From NCBI RefSeq assembly GCF_026735135.1, contig NZ_JAPQER010000004.1:186001-250000 (forward strand): 64,000 nucleotides of DNA, in the 5' to 3' direction. The position numbers and the translations under genes are program-made. Below the pieces are notes generated by a model. It was not told where the DNA came from. It searched no databases and was given only the letters and a program-made list of their open reading frames with translations. This stretch comes from Clostridium aestuarii (GTDB lineage: Bacteria > Bacillota > Clostridia > Clostridiales > Clostridiaceae). This document shows positions 1-8,464 of this stretch, in pieces. Numbering within the stretch: the stretch's first letter is position 1; every line of letters starts with the position of its first letter.

Positions 1-89
1 AAAATTTTAATTATCCAATTTGTTAATTTACAGGATAATTTATAGATAACAAAATGTAATTGTATATTATCAAAGTTGTGGTTATATAT

Positions 90-1259
90 CTATAGGTGTA
101 CTCTAGCCATAGGAAAGTCATTGTTAAGACCTTTAGTAAATACAAATTGATGTATGTCTATTGTTCCATAATTAAATGAAGCTGCACATCCTTGTAAATA
201 TAATCTCCACATTCGTATAAATCGCTCATCTTTGGTTTCACTGATTTTATCTAATTGAGTTTCGAAATTAGCTGCCCAATGCTCAAGTGTTTTTGCATAG
301 TGTCGTCTTAAACTTTCAATTGTTAGAAGATGAAAATCATATTCAGGCATAAGATAAATTAATTCTCTTATGGAAGGAAGATGACCACCAGGGAAAATAT
401 ATTTTGTGCTCCATGAGTTAACTTTTCTTTCATTTTGTGCTGTAATACAATGAAGTACAGATACTCCCCCTTGGTTTAAGAGTTTATTTATTGTTTCCAT
501 ATATACTGGATAGTTAGCTCTACCTACGTGTTCGAGCATTCCGATACTTACAATTCTATCAAATTTTTCATTAGTTTTTGCAAGGTCTCTATAGTCAATT
601 AACTTTACATCTACAAGTGCTTCAAGATTTTCTTCTTTAATTTTTTCCTTGGTTTTAGCATATTGTTCTTTGCTTAAAGTTATACCTAAAGCTTTAGTAC
701 CATAGGTTTTAGCAGCTTCAATAATGAGTGTTCCCCAGCCACTTCCTATATCTAAAAGCTTATCGCCTTTTTTCAAATTTAATTTTTTTAAGGTATATTT
801 TACTTTGTTCATTTGAGCGTCATATAATGTATCGTTTGGATTAGAAAAATATCCACAGGAATAAGTCATTGTCTTATCAAGCCATAATTTGTAAAAATCA
901 TTTCCTAAATCATAATGATATTGAATGTCTTCTTTTGCTTTCTTTATTGAAGTAGGTTTCATTTTTACTATTTTACTTAAGAGCTTGTTTTTATGTAGAA
1001 AACTTTGGGTATTTCTAGATATAGCTTCAATTATTTGTTGAAGTCCACCTTCTATGTCGATTATTCCATCCATATATGCTTCACCAAAAGTAAGATAAGG
1101 GTCATCTAGAATTTCCTTTTTAGATAAAGGTTGATGAAATATTATTTTAAACACTGGCTCACCTTGTCCATATTTTTCTATAGTTCCATCCCAATACTGA
1201 ACAGCTAAAGTTTCCTCCATCATTTTACTCAAAAATGTTTTTAAAAATAGTTTGTCCAT
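90..1259 (-). CDS. cfa: Cyclopropane-fatty-acyl-phospholipid synthase
   Basis: SAM-dependent enzyme that adds a methylene bridge to unsaturated acyl chains of membrane phospholipids, usually late in growth or under acid stress. The 389-aa protein has the expected family length. An N-terminal lipid-binding part is followed by a Rossmann methyltransferase core with the SAM motif LLDIGSGWGTL near residues 168-178, and the family sequence YHYDLGNDFYKLWLD precedes it. The ATG is preceded by AAAGGAGATG at good spacing. It stands alone on the minus strand. Its leader contains a GC-rich folded element (1304-1415) and a short hairpin (1285-1303). The family assignment is secure; regulation by the leader is inference. 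Confidence 0.95.
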   Translation of the reverse strand: MDKLFLKTFLSKMMEETLAVQYWDGTIEKYGQGEPVFKIIFHQPLSKKEILDDPYLTFGEAYMDGIIDIEGGLQQIIEAISRNTQSFLHKNKLLSKIVKMKPTSIKKAKEDIQYHYDLGNDFYKLWLDKTMTYSCGYFSNPNDTLYDAQMNKVKYTLKKLNLKKGDKLLDIGSGWGTLIIEAAKTYGTKALGITLSKEQYAKTKEKIKEENLEALVDVKLIDYRDLAKTNEKFDRIVSIGMLEHVGRANYPVYMETINKLLNQGGVSVLHCITAQNERKVNSWSTKYIFPGGHLPSIRELIYLMPEYDFHLLTIESLRRHYAKTLEHWAANFETQLDKISETKDERFIRMWRLYLQGCAASFNYGTIDIHQFVFTKGLNNDFPMARVHL

Positions 1260-1284
1260 TTTTACATCTCCTTTGTATTTTAAG

Positions 1285-1303
1285 AAAAGTGCGCAGCACT
1301 TTT
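1285..1303. repeat. Short dispersed hairpin, AAAAGTGC type
   Basis: Perfect 8-bp inverted repeat AAAAGTGC/GCACTTTT with loop GCA. Close relatives lie at 25173-25213, 42071-42090 and 54202-54238, all with a 3-nt loop. The other three sit at gene 3' ends, but this copy lies just upstream of the cfa ribosome binding site, where a terminator would attenuate cfa. It directly abuts the structured element at 1304-1415. Confidence 0.7.
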
Positions 1304-1415
1304 TTAGTTGACGTGCAGACTGCGCCAGCAGTTAAAAATTGTAGTTTTGCATTAGCAAAACATCATTAACTTGTCAACTGCGTCTGCCAGCTTGCTGGCA
1401 CAGCACGTCAACTAA
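1304..1415. repeat. GC-rich structured element, predicted three-way junction
   Basis: The outer 13-bp arms are perfect: TTAGTTGACGTGC at 1304-1316 and its reverse complement at 1403-1415. Inside, AGAC (1317-1320) pairs with GTCT (1382-1385) and GCAGTT (1328-1333) pairs with AACTGC (1376-1381). GTTTTGC-ATTA-GCAAAAC forms one hairpin (1344-1361) and GCCAGC-TT-GCTGGC another (1386-1399). The GC content is far above the flanks. It lies in the probable cfa 5' leader. It could be a dispersed repeat element or a structured RNA; I do not recognise a named family. Confidence 0.6.
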
Positions 1416-1645
1416 GAATATTGTGACTTTATATTTCAATATAAGTATAACATTACCAAAAAAGAAAAATATTAAAACAATATAATGTTTACATTAAGTT
1501 TAAAAAATTTTAATTTTAAATCATATAATTTATCATTTATAAAACCTTATTTAGGATAATTAAATACGAACATTTAAAAGTTTTAATTATAAATGTATTG
1601 ATTTATTATGTAAAAAACAAAAAAATGAATTAAAAATGAAATAAA

Positions 1646-1690
1646 ACGTTCGTGAAAAATCTTGACTTTAAAATATGTATTTGTTAATAT
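1646..1690 (+). promoter_or_regulatory. Promoter of the purine permease gene
   Basis: TTGACT (1662-1667), 17-nt spacer and TAATAT (1685-1690) with a TG extended -10 form a strong sigma-A promoter. The predicted leader is only about 40 nt, too short for a purine riboswitch. ACGTTCGT (1646-1653) just upstream of the -35 and an oppositely oriented CGAAC at 1567-1571 resemble PurBox halves, but their spacing of about 75 nt is not that of a classical PurR pair. Confidence 0.7.
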
Positions 1691-1734
1691 GTACAAGTGT
1701 TAAAAAACAGGGCAGATGAAGAAGGGAAAAGACA

Positions 1735-3024
1735 ATGGAAACTTATTTTAAATTAAAAGAAAATGGTACAGATGTAAAAACTGAAGTTTTAGCTGGAATA
1801 ACGACATTTATGACTATGGCGTACATACTTATTATAAATCCTAATATTTTGTCAGCAGCAGGAATGGATTCGGGAGCTGTGTTTACAGCTACAGCACTAT
1901 CAGCTGTTATTGCAACTGCAATAATGGGATTATATGCAAAGTTGCCTTTTGCTCAAGCACCAGGTATGGGACTTAATGCTTTCTTTGCATTTACAATAGT
2001 TAAGCAAATGGGATATAGTTTTGGATTTGCATTGACAGCAGTGTTTTTAGAAGGAATTATTTTTATTTTATTAACAGCTTTTAATGTACGTGAAGCAATA
2101 GTAGATTCTATTCCAATGAATATTAAAAGAGCTATTTCAGTAGGAATTGGACTTTTTATTGCTTTTATAGGTTTAGATAATGCTAAGGTTATTTTACATC
2201 AAGAGCATAGTACAATTCTTCAACTTGGTAATGTAACAAGTGGAACAGCACTTCTTGCTATTATCGGAATATTGATTACTGGAGTATTATTAGCTAAGAA
2301 TGTAAGAGGAGCATTGCTTATAGGTATTGTTGCTACAACAATAATTGGTATTCCTATGGAAATAACTCAATTACCAAATGGAATTATAAGTGCACCGCCA
2401 TCTTTAAAACCTATATTATTTAAAATGGAATTTCATAACATATTTACTTTTGATATGTTTATTGTATTATTTACATTACTATTTATGGATATGTTTGATA
2501 CAGTAGGAACTTTAGTAGGAGTTGCTACTAAGGCTAAAATGCTAGATAAAAATGGAAAGGTACCAAGAGTAAAAAGAGCATTATTTGCAGATGCCATAGG
2601 AACTACTTTAGGAGCTTGTCTTGGAACAAGTACAGTAAGTACTTTTGTAGAAAGTGCATCAGGAGTTGCTGAAGGTGGAAGAACGGGATTAACTGCTTTA
2701 TCAACAGCGGTAATGTTTGCAATAGCATTATTCTTTGCACCATTATTTACAATAATACCATCGCCAGCTACTACACCAGCATTGATATTAGTTGGATTGT
2801 TTATGATGGAACCTATTAAAGAAATAGATTTAGTAGATTTTACAGAAGCTATACCTGCATTCTTTACTATAATAATGATGCCACTTGCATATAGTATTTC
2901 AGATGGTATAGTATTTGGAATAATAACATACATATTCTTGAAAGTTTTAACAGGAAGAGCAAAAGAGGTTACAGTACCTACATATGTAGTAGGAATATTG
3001 TTTATATTGAAGTTCTTCATATAA
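1735..3024 (+). CDS. NCS2-family purine permease (AzgA/PbuG-like)
   Basis: Multi-pass inner-membrane transporter, 429 aa, predicted to import hypoxanthine, guanine or adenine. The N-terminus (ETYFKLKENGTDVKTEVLAGITTFMTMAYI) and the motif APGMGLNAFFAFT are hallmarks of the AzgA branch of nucleobase:cation symporters. The family signature LFMDMFDTVGTLVGVA and the CLGTSTVSTFVESASG segment are present. It has its own promoter (1662-1690), a GAAGAAGGG ribosome binding site and a terminator at 3152-3189, so it is probably monocistronic. The exact purine specificity cannot be read from the sequence. Confidence 0.9.
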   Translation: METYFKLKENGTDVKTEVLAGITTFMTMAYILIINPNILSAAGMDSGAVFTATALSAVIATAIMGLYAKLPFAQAPGMGLNAFFAFTIVKQMGYSFGFALTAVFLEGIIFILLTAFNVREAIVDSIPMNIKRAISVGIGLFIAFIGLDNAKVILHQEHSTILQLGNVTSGTALLAIIGILITGVLLAKNVRGALLIGIVATTIIGIPMEITQLPNGIISAPPSLKPILFKMEFHNIFTFDMFIVLFTLLFMDMFDTVGTLVGVATKAKMLDKNGKVPRVKRALFADAIGTTLGACLGTSTVSTFVESASGVAEGGRTGLTALSTAVMFAIALFFAPLFTIIPSPATTPALILVGLFMMEPIKEIDLVDFTEAIPAFFTIIMMPLAYSISDGIVFGIITYIFLKVLTGRAKEVTVPTYVVGILFILKFFI

Positions 3025-3151
3025 AATAAGCAATTGAAAAATAGTATAATGCTAAAATTACTTAGCTGTATGTAAATTTAATTATATAATTTTATCAACT
3101 GGTTAGTTATATGAAATGTAACAAAATAATATAAAGTTTATTATAAATTAG

Positions 3152-3189
3152 GTAGGTTATATGTTCTCTATAATATAACCTGCTTTTTT
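3152..3189 (+). terminator. Intrinsic terminator after the purine permease
   Basis: An 11-bp stem, with one G-U pair, runs from 3152-3162 to 3173-3183 and is followed by a T-rich tract. Confidence 0.75.
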
Positions 3190-3359
3190 ATTTTACGAAG
3201 ATTCAATTAAGATGAGAAGCTTGAGAAAAAACTATTAAATTTGCGCAAAGATATATATAGTAATATTAAAGATATATTAGAATATTTTTATTTTTAAAAA
3301 GTGACGTAAAATTTATAGAATTAATAGCTGAAAACAAAGTTAACACAATATTAATAAAC
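3190..3359. other. Gene-free spacer
   Basis: AT-rich DNA between the permease terminator and the exchanger promoter. I see no open reading frame with a ribosome binding site and no clear repeat. Confidence 0.5.
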
Positions 3360-3388
3360 TTGACAATAGCTATTATTATTGGTATAAA
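3360..3388 (+). promoter_or_regulatory. Promoter of the CaCA exchanger gene
   Basis: Consensus TTGACA (3360-3365), 17-nt spacer and TATAAA (3383-3388). The predicted transcription start falls near 3395, which is the first base of a strong hairpin. Confidence 0.75.
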
Positions 3389-3394
3389 AGGTGT

Positions 3395-3436
3395 ATGGCA
3401 TTTCTTTTTCAAAATATTTGAAAAAGAAATGCCATA
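3395..3436 (+). other. Hairpin at the predicted 5' end of the exchanger mRNA
   Basis: Perfect 16-bp inverted repeat: ATGGCATTTCTTTTTC (3395-3410) and its reverse complement (3421-3436), with three further pairs possible past a bulged G. There is no T tract, so it is a poor terminator. Its start coincides with the predicted transcription start, which would make it a 5'-terminal stem-loop that could protect the mRNA from 5' decay. Confidence 0.6.
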
Positions 3437-3485
3437 AGTGTATTGTTATAAAATAAGCATATTGTACCAAAAAGGAGAGGGTATT

Positions 3486-4538
3486 TTGTTTAGTTGGATT
3501 AATAGTTTAGGAATTGCAGCAGTAATGCTTGTAATTATGTCATGGGTTATAAGTAAAGCTTCGGATAAATTGGGAGATGTGCTTCATATACTTGGTATTA
3601 AATTAAGAATACCAACATCGGTTAGAGGAGCAACTTTTGATGCTATTAGTTCATCTTTCCCAGAGTTTTCAACAGCTATGATTGCAGTCTTGGTTTATAA
3701 GGACTTTACAAATGTAGGGGTTCCTACAATTGCAGGTTCTGGGATTTTTAACGTGCTTCTTATTCCTATGGCAAGTATTTTAGCCTTTAAAGGAAAAAAT
3801 TTATTGATAAAGGTAGATAGAAAAGTTGTTTATCGTGATATGATTTTCTATACATTATCAGTAGTTACTTTAGGCGTTTTTACATATTTAGGTAGTTACA
3901 ATATGATTTCAGGAGCTGTGCTAGTAAGTATATATTTTGCATATATTTATGTTCTTTATAAGCAAACTAAGGATTATAGAGCTTCTTTATCAGAAAAAGA
4001 AGCCGCAGTAGAAGAAGCAGAAGCAGTTACATTAGCAGAAGCAGAAGAAGATGAAGAAGAGGACATGAGTTATGGTGCAATATTATTATGGATAGCGATA
4101 AGTATAGCAATAATTTGGGTAAGTATAGATGCTGTTATTCAATCAGCAACAGTTGTTTCAACTGCATTACATATACCAAAATACATTGTATCTGTAATTA
4201 TAATAGCAGCTTGTACATCTATACCAGATACTCTTTTATCTGTTAAATCTGCAAAAGAAGGAGATGCAGAGGGTGCTGTTTCTAATGCAGTAGGTTCAAA
4301 TATATTTGATATATGTGTTTGTTTAGGATTTCCAATGTTTATAGCAGGTAACACTCTACCAGCTAATTTTTCACAAAACATAGGAGTATTAATTTTCTTA
4401 ATAATATCTATGCTTACAACAGCACTACTTTTACTTAAAAAAGATGGTGTTACTAAAAAAGATGCATTTATTATGTTAGCTGTTTATGTCGTTTTTTTAA
4501 TATATGTAGTAGGTGTAGGAATAGGAGTATTTGTATAA
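3486..4538 (+). CDS. CaCA-family sodium/calcium exchanger-like protein
   Basis: Integral membrane cation antiporter of the Ca2+/cation family, about 350 aa. The two inverted alpha repeats are visible: FDAISSSFPEFSTAMIAVL in the N half, and CTSIPDTLLSVKSAK with SNAVGSNIFDICVCLG in the C half. An acidic cytoplasmic loop rich in E and D (about residues 160-195) separates them, as is usual for the family. I chose TTG 3486 because AGGAGAGG ends 5 nt upstream; a longer in-frame ATG at 3438 has no ribosome binding site and lies just past the 5' hairpin. It lies upstream of the Ter operon, whose TerD proteins are a Ca2+-binding family. A functional link is inference only. Confidence 0.85.
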   Translation: MFSWINSLGIAAVMLVIMSWVISKASDKLGDVLHILGIKLRIPTSVRGATFDAISSSFPEFSTAMIAVLVYKDFTNVGVPTIAGSGIFNVLLIPMASILAFKGKNLLIKVDRKVVYRDMIFYTLSVVTLGVFTYLGSYNMISGAVLVSIYFAYIYVLYKQTKDYRASLSEKEAAVEEAEAVTLAEAEEDEEEDMSYGAILLWIAISIAIIWVSIDAVIQSATVVSTALHIPKYIVSVIIIAACTSIPDTLLSVKSAKEGDAEGAVSNAVGSNIFDICVCLGFPMFIAGNTLPANFSQNIGVLIFLIISMLTTALLLLKKDGVTKKDAFIMLAVYVVFLIYVVGVGIGVFV

Positions 4539-4556
4539 TACTTAAGTAAAATAATC

Positions 4557-4609
4557 ATAATCGACGATTTATCTTTAACTTTAAATGTAAAAGGTAAATC
4601 GTCGATTAT
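4557..4609. terminator. Long hairpin between the exchanger and the Ter operon
   Basis: A 15-bp perfect stem (4557-4571 with 4595-4609) extends inward to about 20 bp with one G-U pair. No long T tract follows, but its position after the exchanger stop codon suggests termination or 3'-end protection. Confidence 0.55.
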
Positions 4610-4718
4610 TATATAGACAGTGAAGTATATATATTTAAAAGTTGAAAATTCAGAGGTTAGAGTGAAAAAATATCTATAACTTTCAATTCTCAACTGAATT
4701 AATTGGGTGGTGATAAAT

Positions 4719-5888
4719 TTGAGATTTTTTAGTGATTTAAGTGAAACTGAAAAAGAAAAAGTTTTTTATAAAAAGCCTGCAGAATTTACGAAAGACATAC
4801 CTAAAGAGTACTTATCGTTAGCACTAGGAGCAACATTATATATGCCAGCTATAAAAGATGATATTGTAGATGTTATTTTAAAGAATAAATATGAAAGATT
4901 AACTTCTTTAGTATTGTGTTTAGAAGATTCTATTCCAGAAGAGAGAGTAGAAGAAGCAGAGAAAAATGTAATAAGAGTTTGTATTGAAATCACAAAGGCG
5001 TTAAAAGAAAATATATGCAAAGAAGAAGATCTTCCTTTGATTTTTATTAGAGTAAGAAATACAGAGCAATTTAGTAGATTGTTAAATCAAAAAGAGGTTT
5101 TTGAGCCTATAACTGGTTTCTGTTTCCCAAAGTTTGATTCTAACAATGGAGAAGAATACTTGGATATTCTAAAAAAGTTTAATGAAGGAATGTCTCGTGA
5201 AATGTATTGTATGCCTATTTTAGAATCTAAAAATGTAATATACAAAGAAACTAGAATAGAAGAATTGATAAAAATAAAAAATATGATATCTAAATTCGAA
5301 CAATATATATTGAATATTCGTATTGGTGGTACTGATTTTTTAGGTCTTTATTCAATTAGAAGAAATATGGACAATAGTATATATGATATATGTGTGATAC
5401 GTGATTGTATTACAGATATAATTAATATATTTTCAAGAGCAGATAATGAGCATACTATATCAGGAGCGGTATGGGAATATTTTAACTCTAATCCAGACAA
5501 TAGAATGCTAAAGCCTCAATTAAGACGAAGTCCTTTCCGTGAACATTTAGGACAGGATGGTATTGAAAAAAGAAAGTATTATGTAGAGAGATGTATAGAT
5601 GGACTTATAAAAGAAGTAGTTTTAGACAAGGCTAATGGAATTATTGGTAAAACTATAATTCATCCAAGTCATATTTCAGTTGTAAATGCTTTATATGTTG
5701 TTACAAAGGAAGAGTATGAGGATGCTGTTGCAATTTCAGAAGCTCAAAAAAAAGGGGCATATAAAAGCACATATAACAATAAGATGAATGAAGTTAATCC
5801 TCATTTAAATTGGGCAAATAAAATTTTGAGAAGAGCGTATGTGTATGGAGTTTTGAACGAAACTCAGAACTATGTTGATTTATTCTAG
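4719..5888 (+). CDS. HpcH/CitE-like TIM-barrel C-C bond lyase (Ter operon)
   Basis: Member of the HpcH/HpaI aldolase-citrate lyase superfamily, matching the C-C bond lyase family defined from tellurite-resistance (Ter) gene clusters. Visible are the acidic metal-binding strand LVLCLEDSIPEERVEEAE, an IRVRN strand, GFCFPKFDS, IRIGGTDFLG and the C-terminal GKTIIHPSHISVVN. About 389 aa. TTG 4719 is preferred because GGTGGTGAT lies 5 nt upstream; the in-frame GTG at 4707 overlaps that site. It is the first gene of a tight operon (9-nt gap to the next). The substrate is unknown; published comparative genomics proposes a nucleoside-like metabolite pathway. Confidence 0.85.
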   Translation: MRFFSDLSETEKEKVFYKKPAEFTKDIPKEYLSLALGATLYMPAIKDDIVDVILKNKYERLTSLVLCLEDSIPEERVEEAEKNVIRVCIEITKALKENICKEEDLPLIFIRVRNTEQFSRLLNQKEVFEPITGFCFPKFDSNNGEEYLDILKKFNEGMSREMYCMPILESKNVIYKETRIEELIKIKNMISKFEQYILNIRIGGTDFLGLYSIRRNMDNSIYDICVIRDCITDIINIFSRADNEHTISGAVWEYFNSNPDNRMLKPQLRRSPFREHLGQDGIEKRKYYVERCIDGLIKEVVLDKANGIIGKTIIHPSHISVVNALYVVTKEEYEDAVAISEAQKKGAYKSTYNNKMNEVNPHLNWANKILRRAYVYGVLNETQNYVDLF

Positions 5889-5897
5889 GGGGATAAT

Positions 5898-7334
5898 ATG
5901 AAAAATAGATTAAATATTTTGAATAAAATTAATGTGGATATTAAAATTTCAGAAAACCCATTCGATTTTGAATTGAAAGATTTATTTTTAATGGCTGCAA
6001 GAAAAAATCCTAAAAGAGCTTTCTTATTTGTTAGTACACTTTTAGGAAAACATATTCCTCTAAACCCTAAAAAAGCTATGTTAACAGGAAAATTATTAGG
6101 AATTATGTTATCAAAAAAAATACAAAATACTTATAGACAAGATTTTGATACTAAATTAATAGTTCAAGCTTTAAAAGACGAAATAAATTTAGATAGAGCA
6201 ATTGGTTACACAAATAACAATTTAATTTTCATGCAAGAAAGCACTCTTTTTATAGGATTTGCTGAAACTGCTACAGCTCTTGGTAATACTGTGTTTTCAC
6301 AATTTCAAGGTGAGAATGTTTTTTATATTCATACAACTAGAGATGAACTTTTAGAATGTAATTCTGCTTTTGATTTTGAAGAAGAACATTCACATGCAAC
6401 AAGTCATTTTTGTTATCCTTTAAAAGAAGAATTTTTATCAAAATTTAAAAGAGTTGTTTTAGTAGATGATGAGATTACAACAGGTAAAACAGCTTTAAAT
6501 TTAATAAGAGCAATAAATAAAAAATATCCTAATAAAGAATACGTTGTAGTTTCCATATTAGATTGGAGAACAGAAGAATATATGAATCAGTATAAAATTG
6601 CTGAGAATGAGTTAGAAATAAAAATAGATGTTATTTCATTGTTAAAGGGAGAAGTTGAATGTGATAGTCCTTCTATAGAAGATATGAAAGTAGAATATCA
6701 AAATAGTGAGGATATGGAAATAAATGAGTTTTATGAAAGTTATTATGAAGATGGTGTCTTATATGCTGAATTTAATAGGAACTGTTTATTCAAAGCTAAA
6801 AATTCAGAAGAAATTACTACAGTAAGAAATTATCTATTTAAAACAGATAAGTATAAGACATTTACTAGAAAATTATGTGGTGGAGAAGGAAAAATATATG
6901 ATTATTTAAATTTTAGTGGAAGATTTGGAATGAATGTTAAGCAACTAAATGTCATTGAGGGTAAATTAGATAAAATAGTTAATGTAATGAGACCTTTAGA
7001 GGATAATATTCTTGTATTGGGTACAGAAGAGTTTATGTATACACCAATGGTTATGGCTTCGAAAATAGATGGGGCAAGATATCAATCCACTACTAGAAGT
7101 CCTATATACTCTAGTATAGAAGAAAATTATGCAGTAAAAAGTGCAGCAATATTTAAAAATCCTTTTGATAAAGATGTTATGAATTATTTGTATAATGTAC
7201 AACAAGAAATGTATAGTGAAGTTATATTTGTAACGGAAAGACAGATAGATGATAGCAGTAAAAGAGAATTGGTTAATTTGTTTCAAAATGTAGGAATTCT
7301 AAAGATAAATTTTGTATATTTCCTAAAGAATTAG
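5898..7334 (+). CDS. Phosphoribosyltransferase-TRSP domain protein (Ter operon)
   Basis: A 478-aa, two-part protein. The N half is a type I phosphoribosyltransferase with the PRPP loop VVLVDDEITTGKT at residues 186-198. The C half carries the TTRSP motif (TRSP at residues 399-402) that names the TRSP domain found with this PRTase in Ter clusters. No pelota-type RNA-binding domain is evident. It presumably transfers or removes a ribose-5-phosphate group in the pathway of its neighbours. The stop codon is 17 nt before the next start, indicating translational coupling. The domain assignment is by recognised motifs; the reaction is unknown. Confidence 0.85.
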   Translation: MKNRLNILNKINVDIKISENPFDFELKDLFLMAARKNPKRAFLFVSTLLGKHIPLNPKKAMLTGKLLGIMLSKKIQNTYRQDFDTKLIVQALKDEINLDRAIGYTNNNLIFMQESTLFIGFAETATALGNTVFSQFQGENVFYIHTTRDELLECNSAFDFEEEHSHATSHFCYPLKEEFLSKFKRVVLVDDEITTGKTALNLIRAINKKYPNKEYVVVSILDWRTEEYMNQYKIAENELEIKIDVISLLKGEVECDSPSIEDMKVEYQNSEDMEINEFYESYYEDGVLYAEFNRNCLFKAKNSEEITTVRNYLFKTDKYKTFTRKLCGGEGKIYDYLNFSGRFGMNVKQLNVIEGKLDKIVNVMRPLEDNILVLGTEEFMYTPMVMASKIDGARYQSTTRSPIYSSIEENYAVKSAAIFKNPFDKDVMNYLYNVQQEMYSEVIFVTERQIDDSSKRELVNLFQNVGILKINFVYFLKN

Positions 7335-7351
7335 TGAGGAGGAGTACTTTA

Positions 7352-8464
7352 ATGAGATTTGAAGGTATAAAAGAACCTGCTCCTATGGGAAGCTATTTAG
7401 CTGAAGATGTTAAATTCCTTTTAAAAGATATTTCTGGAATGATAAAGGAACAGAGCAATGAAGAAAGAGAAATGATTATGCAAAATGGTGGTCATTATTC
7501 CGAAATGCTTCCTATAGAATATTTTCCAACAGAAGAATATATGAATATATTTTATAAAACACTGGAGCATACAAAATATAAAGTCGCAAGGGCGGCAGCA
7601 GTGGTAGGAGAATTAATATATAAGGAAAAAGGAGATAATGTAGTTATTGTATCTTTAGCCAGAGCAGGAACACCTATTGGGATTTTAATAAAAAGATATT
7701 TGGAAATAAAATATAAGAAGAAGTTTCCTCATTATAGTATATCCATAATAAGAGGAAAAGGAATAGACGAAAATGGAATAAAGTATATACTTAATTATCA
7801 TAATCCAGAAGATATACAATTTGTGGATGGATGGACAGGTAAAGGAGCAATTAATAGAGTATTAAATGAGGCTATGAAAGATTTCTATGAGAAGTATGGC
7901 ATGAAAATAAGTGATGAACTAGCGGTTTTAGCAGATCCAGCTCAGTGTGTATCGCTATATGGAACACGAGAGGACTTTTTAATTCCATCAGCTTGTTTAA
8001 ATTCAACTGTATCTGGGTTGGTTAGCAGAACTGTTTTAAGAGATGATATTATAGGAAAAGATGATTTCCATGGAGCAAAATACTATAGAAAATGGATAGA
8101 TAAGGATGTTTCAAGATTTTTTATAGATACAATAACAAAATGTTTTAAAGAGACTGATATTGAGGATGAACTCAATAAATTGGATATGAAAATTTATAAT
8201 AAAGGAATTAAAGAAGTAAACGAGATAAAGGATAAGTATAAAATAAAAAATATTAATTTAGTAAAACCAGGGGTAGGGGAAACTACAAGAGTGCTTTTGA
8301 GGAGAATACCTTGGAAAATACTTGTCAATGATATAAATAACCCTAATCTTAAGCATATTTTGATTCTTGCAGAGAATAAAAAAGTTCCAGTAGAAGAGTA
8401 TAAGAATATGACTTACTCTTGTTGTGGATTGATAAAATCAAAAGTAAAGGGGAGCGTACAGTGA
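7352..8464 (+). CDS. StiP/PRTase family protein (Ter operon)
   Basis: Conserved Ter-cluster protein annotated in different places as a cysteine protease StiP family member or as a PRTase-like enzyme; 370 aa. SLARAGTPIGILIKRYL resembles the core of a phosphoribosyltransferase and FVDGWTGKGAI (residues 157-167) is a PRPP-loop-like motif. A conserved Cys-containing segment DPAQCVSLYGTREDFLIPSACLNSTVSGL follows. ATG 7352 has AGGAGG nine nt upstream; an in-frame GTG at 7334 sits before that site. Its TGA overlaps the next gene's GTG by 4 nt. Whether it acts as an enzyme on nucleotides or as a protease is open. Confidence 0.8.
   Translation: MRFEGIKEPAPMGSYLAEDVKFLLKDISGMIKEQSNEEREMIMQNGGHYSEMLPIEYFPTEEYMNIFYKTLEHTKYKVARAAAVVGELIYKEKGDNVVIVSLARAGTPIGILIKRYLEIKYKKKFPHYSISIIRGKGIDENGIKYILNYHNPEDIQFVDGWTGKGAINRVLNEAMKDFYEKYGMKISDELAVLADPAQCVSLYGTREDFLIPSACLNSTVSGLVSRTVLRDDIIGKDDFHGAKYYRKWIDKDVSRFFIDTITKCFKETDIEDELNKLDMKIYNKGIKEVNEIKDKYKIKNINLVKPGVGETTRVLLRRIPWKILVNDINNPNLKHILILAENKKVPVEEYKNMTYSCCGLIKSKVKGSVQ

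Noticed and set aside
1567..1653. PurR operator pair
   Set aside because: CGAAC and GTTCG are in opposite orientation but about 75 nt apart, not the 16-17 nt of known PurBox pairs; only mentioned with the promoter.
1690..1734. Purine riboswitch upstream of the purine permease
   Set aside because: The predicted leader is only about 40 nt, and no purine aptamer core is present upstream.
2433..3020. Long minus-strand open frame of 195 codons
   Set aside because: Lies wholly inside the purine permease gene, has no ribosome binding site and no recognisable family.
4610..4706. Meaningful repeat in TTGAAAATTCAGAGG-like sequence before the Ter operon
   Set aside because: Only weak partial matches between GTTGAAAATTCAG and CAATTCTCAACTG; no stable structure or clear repeat unit.
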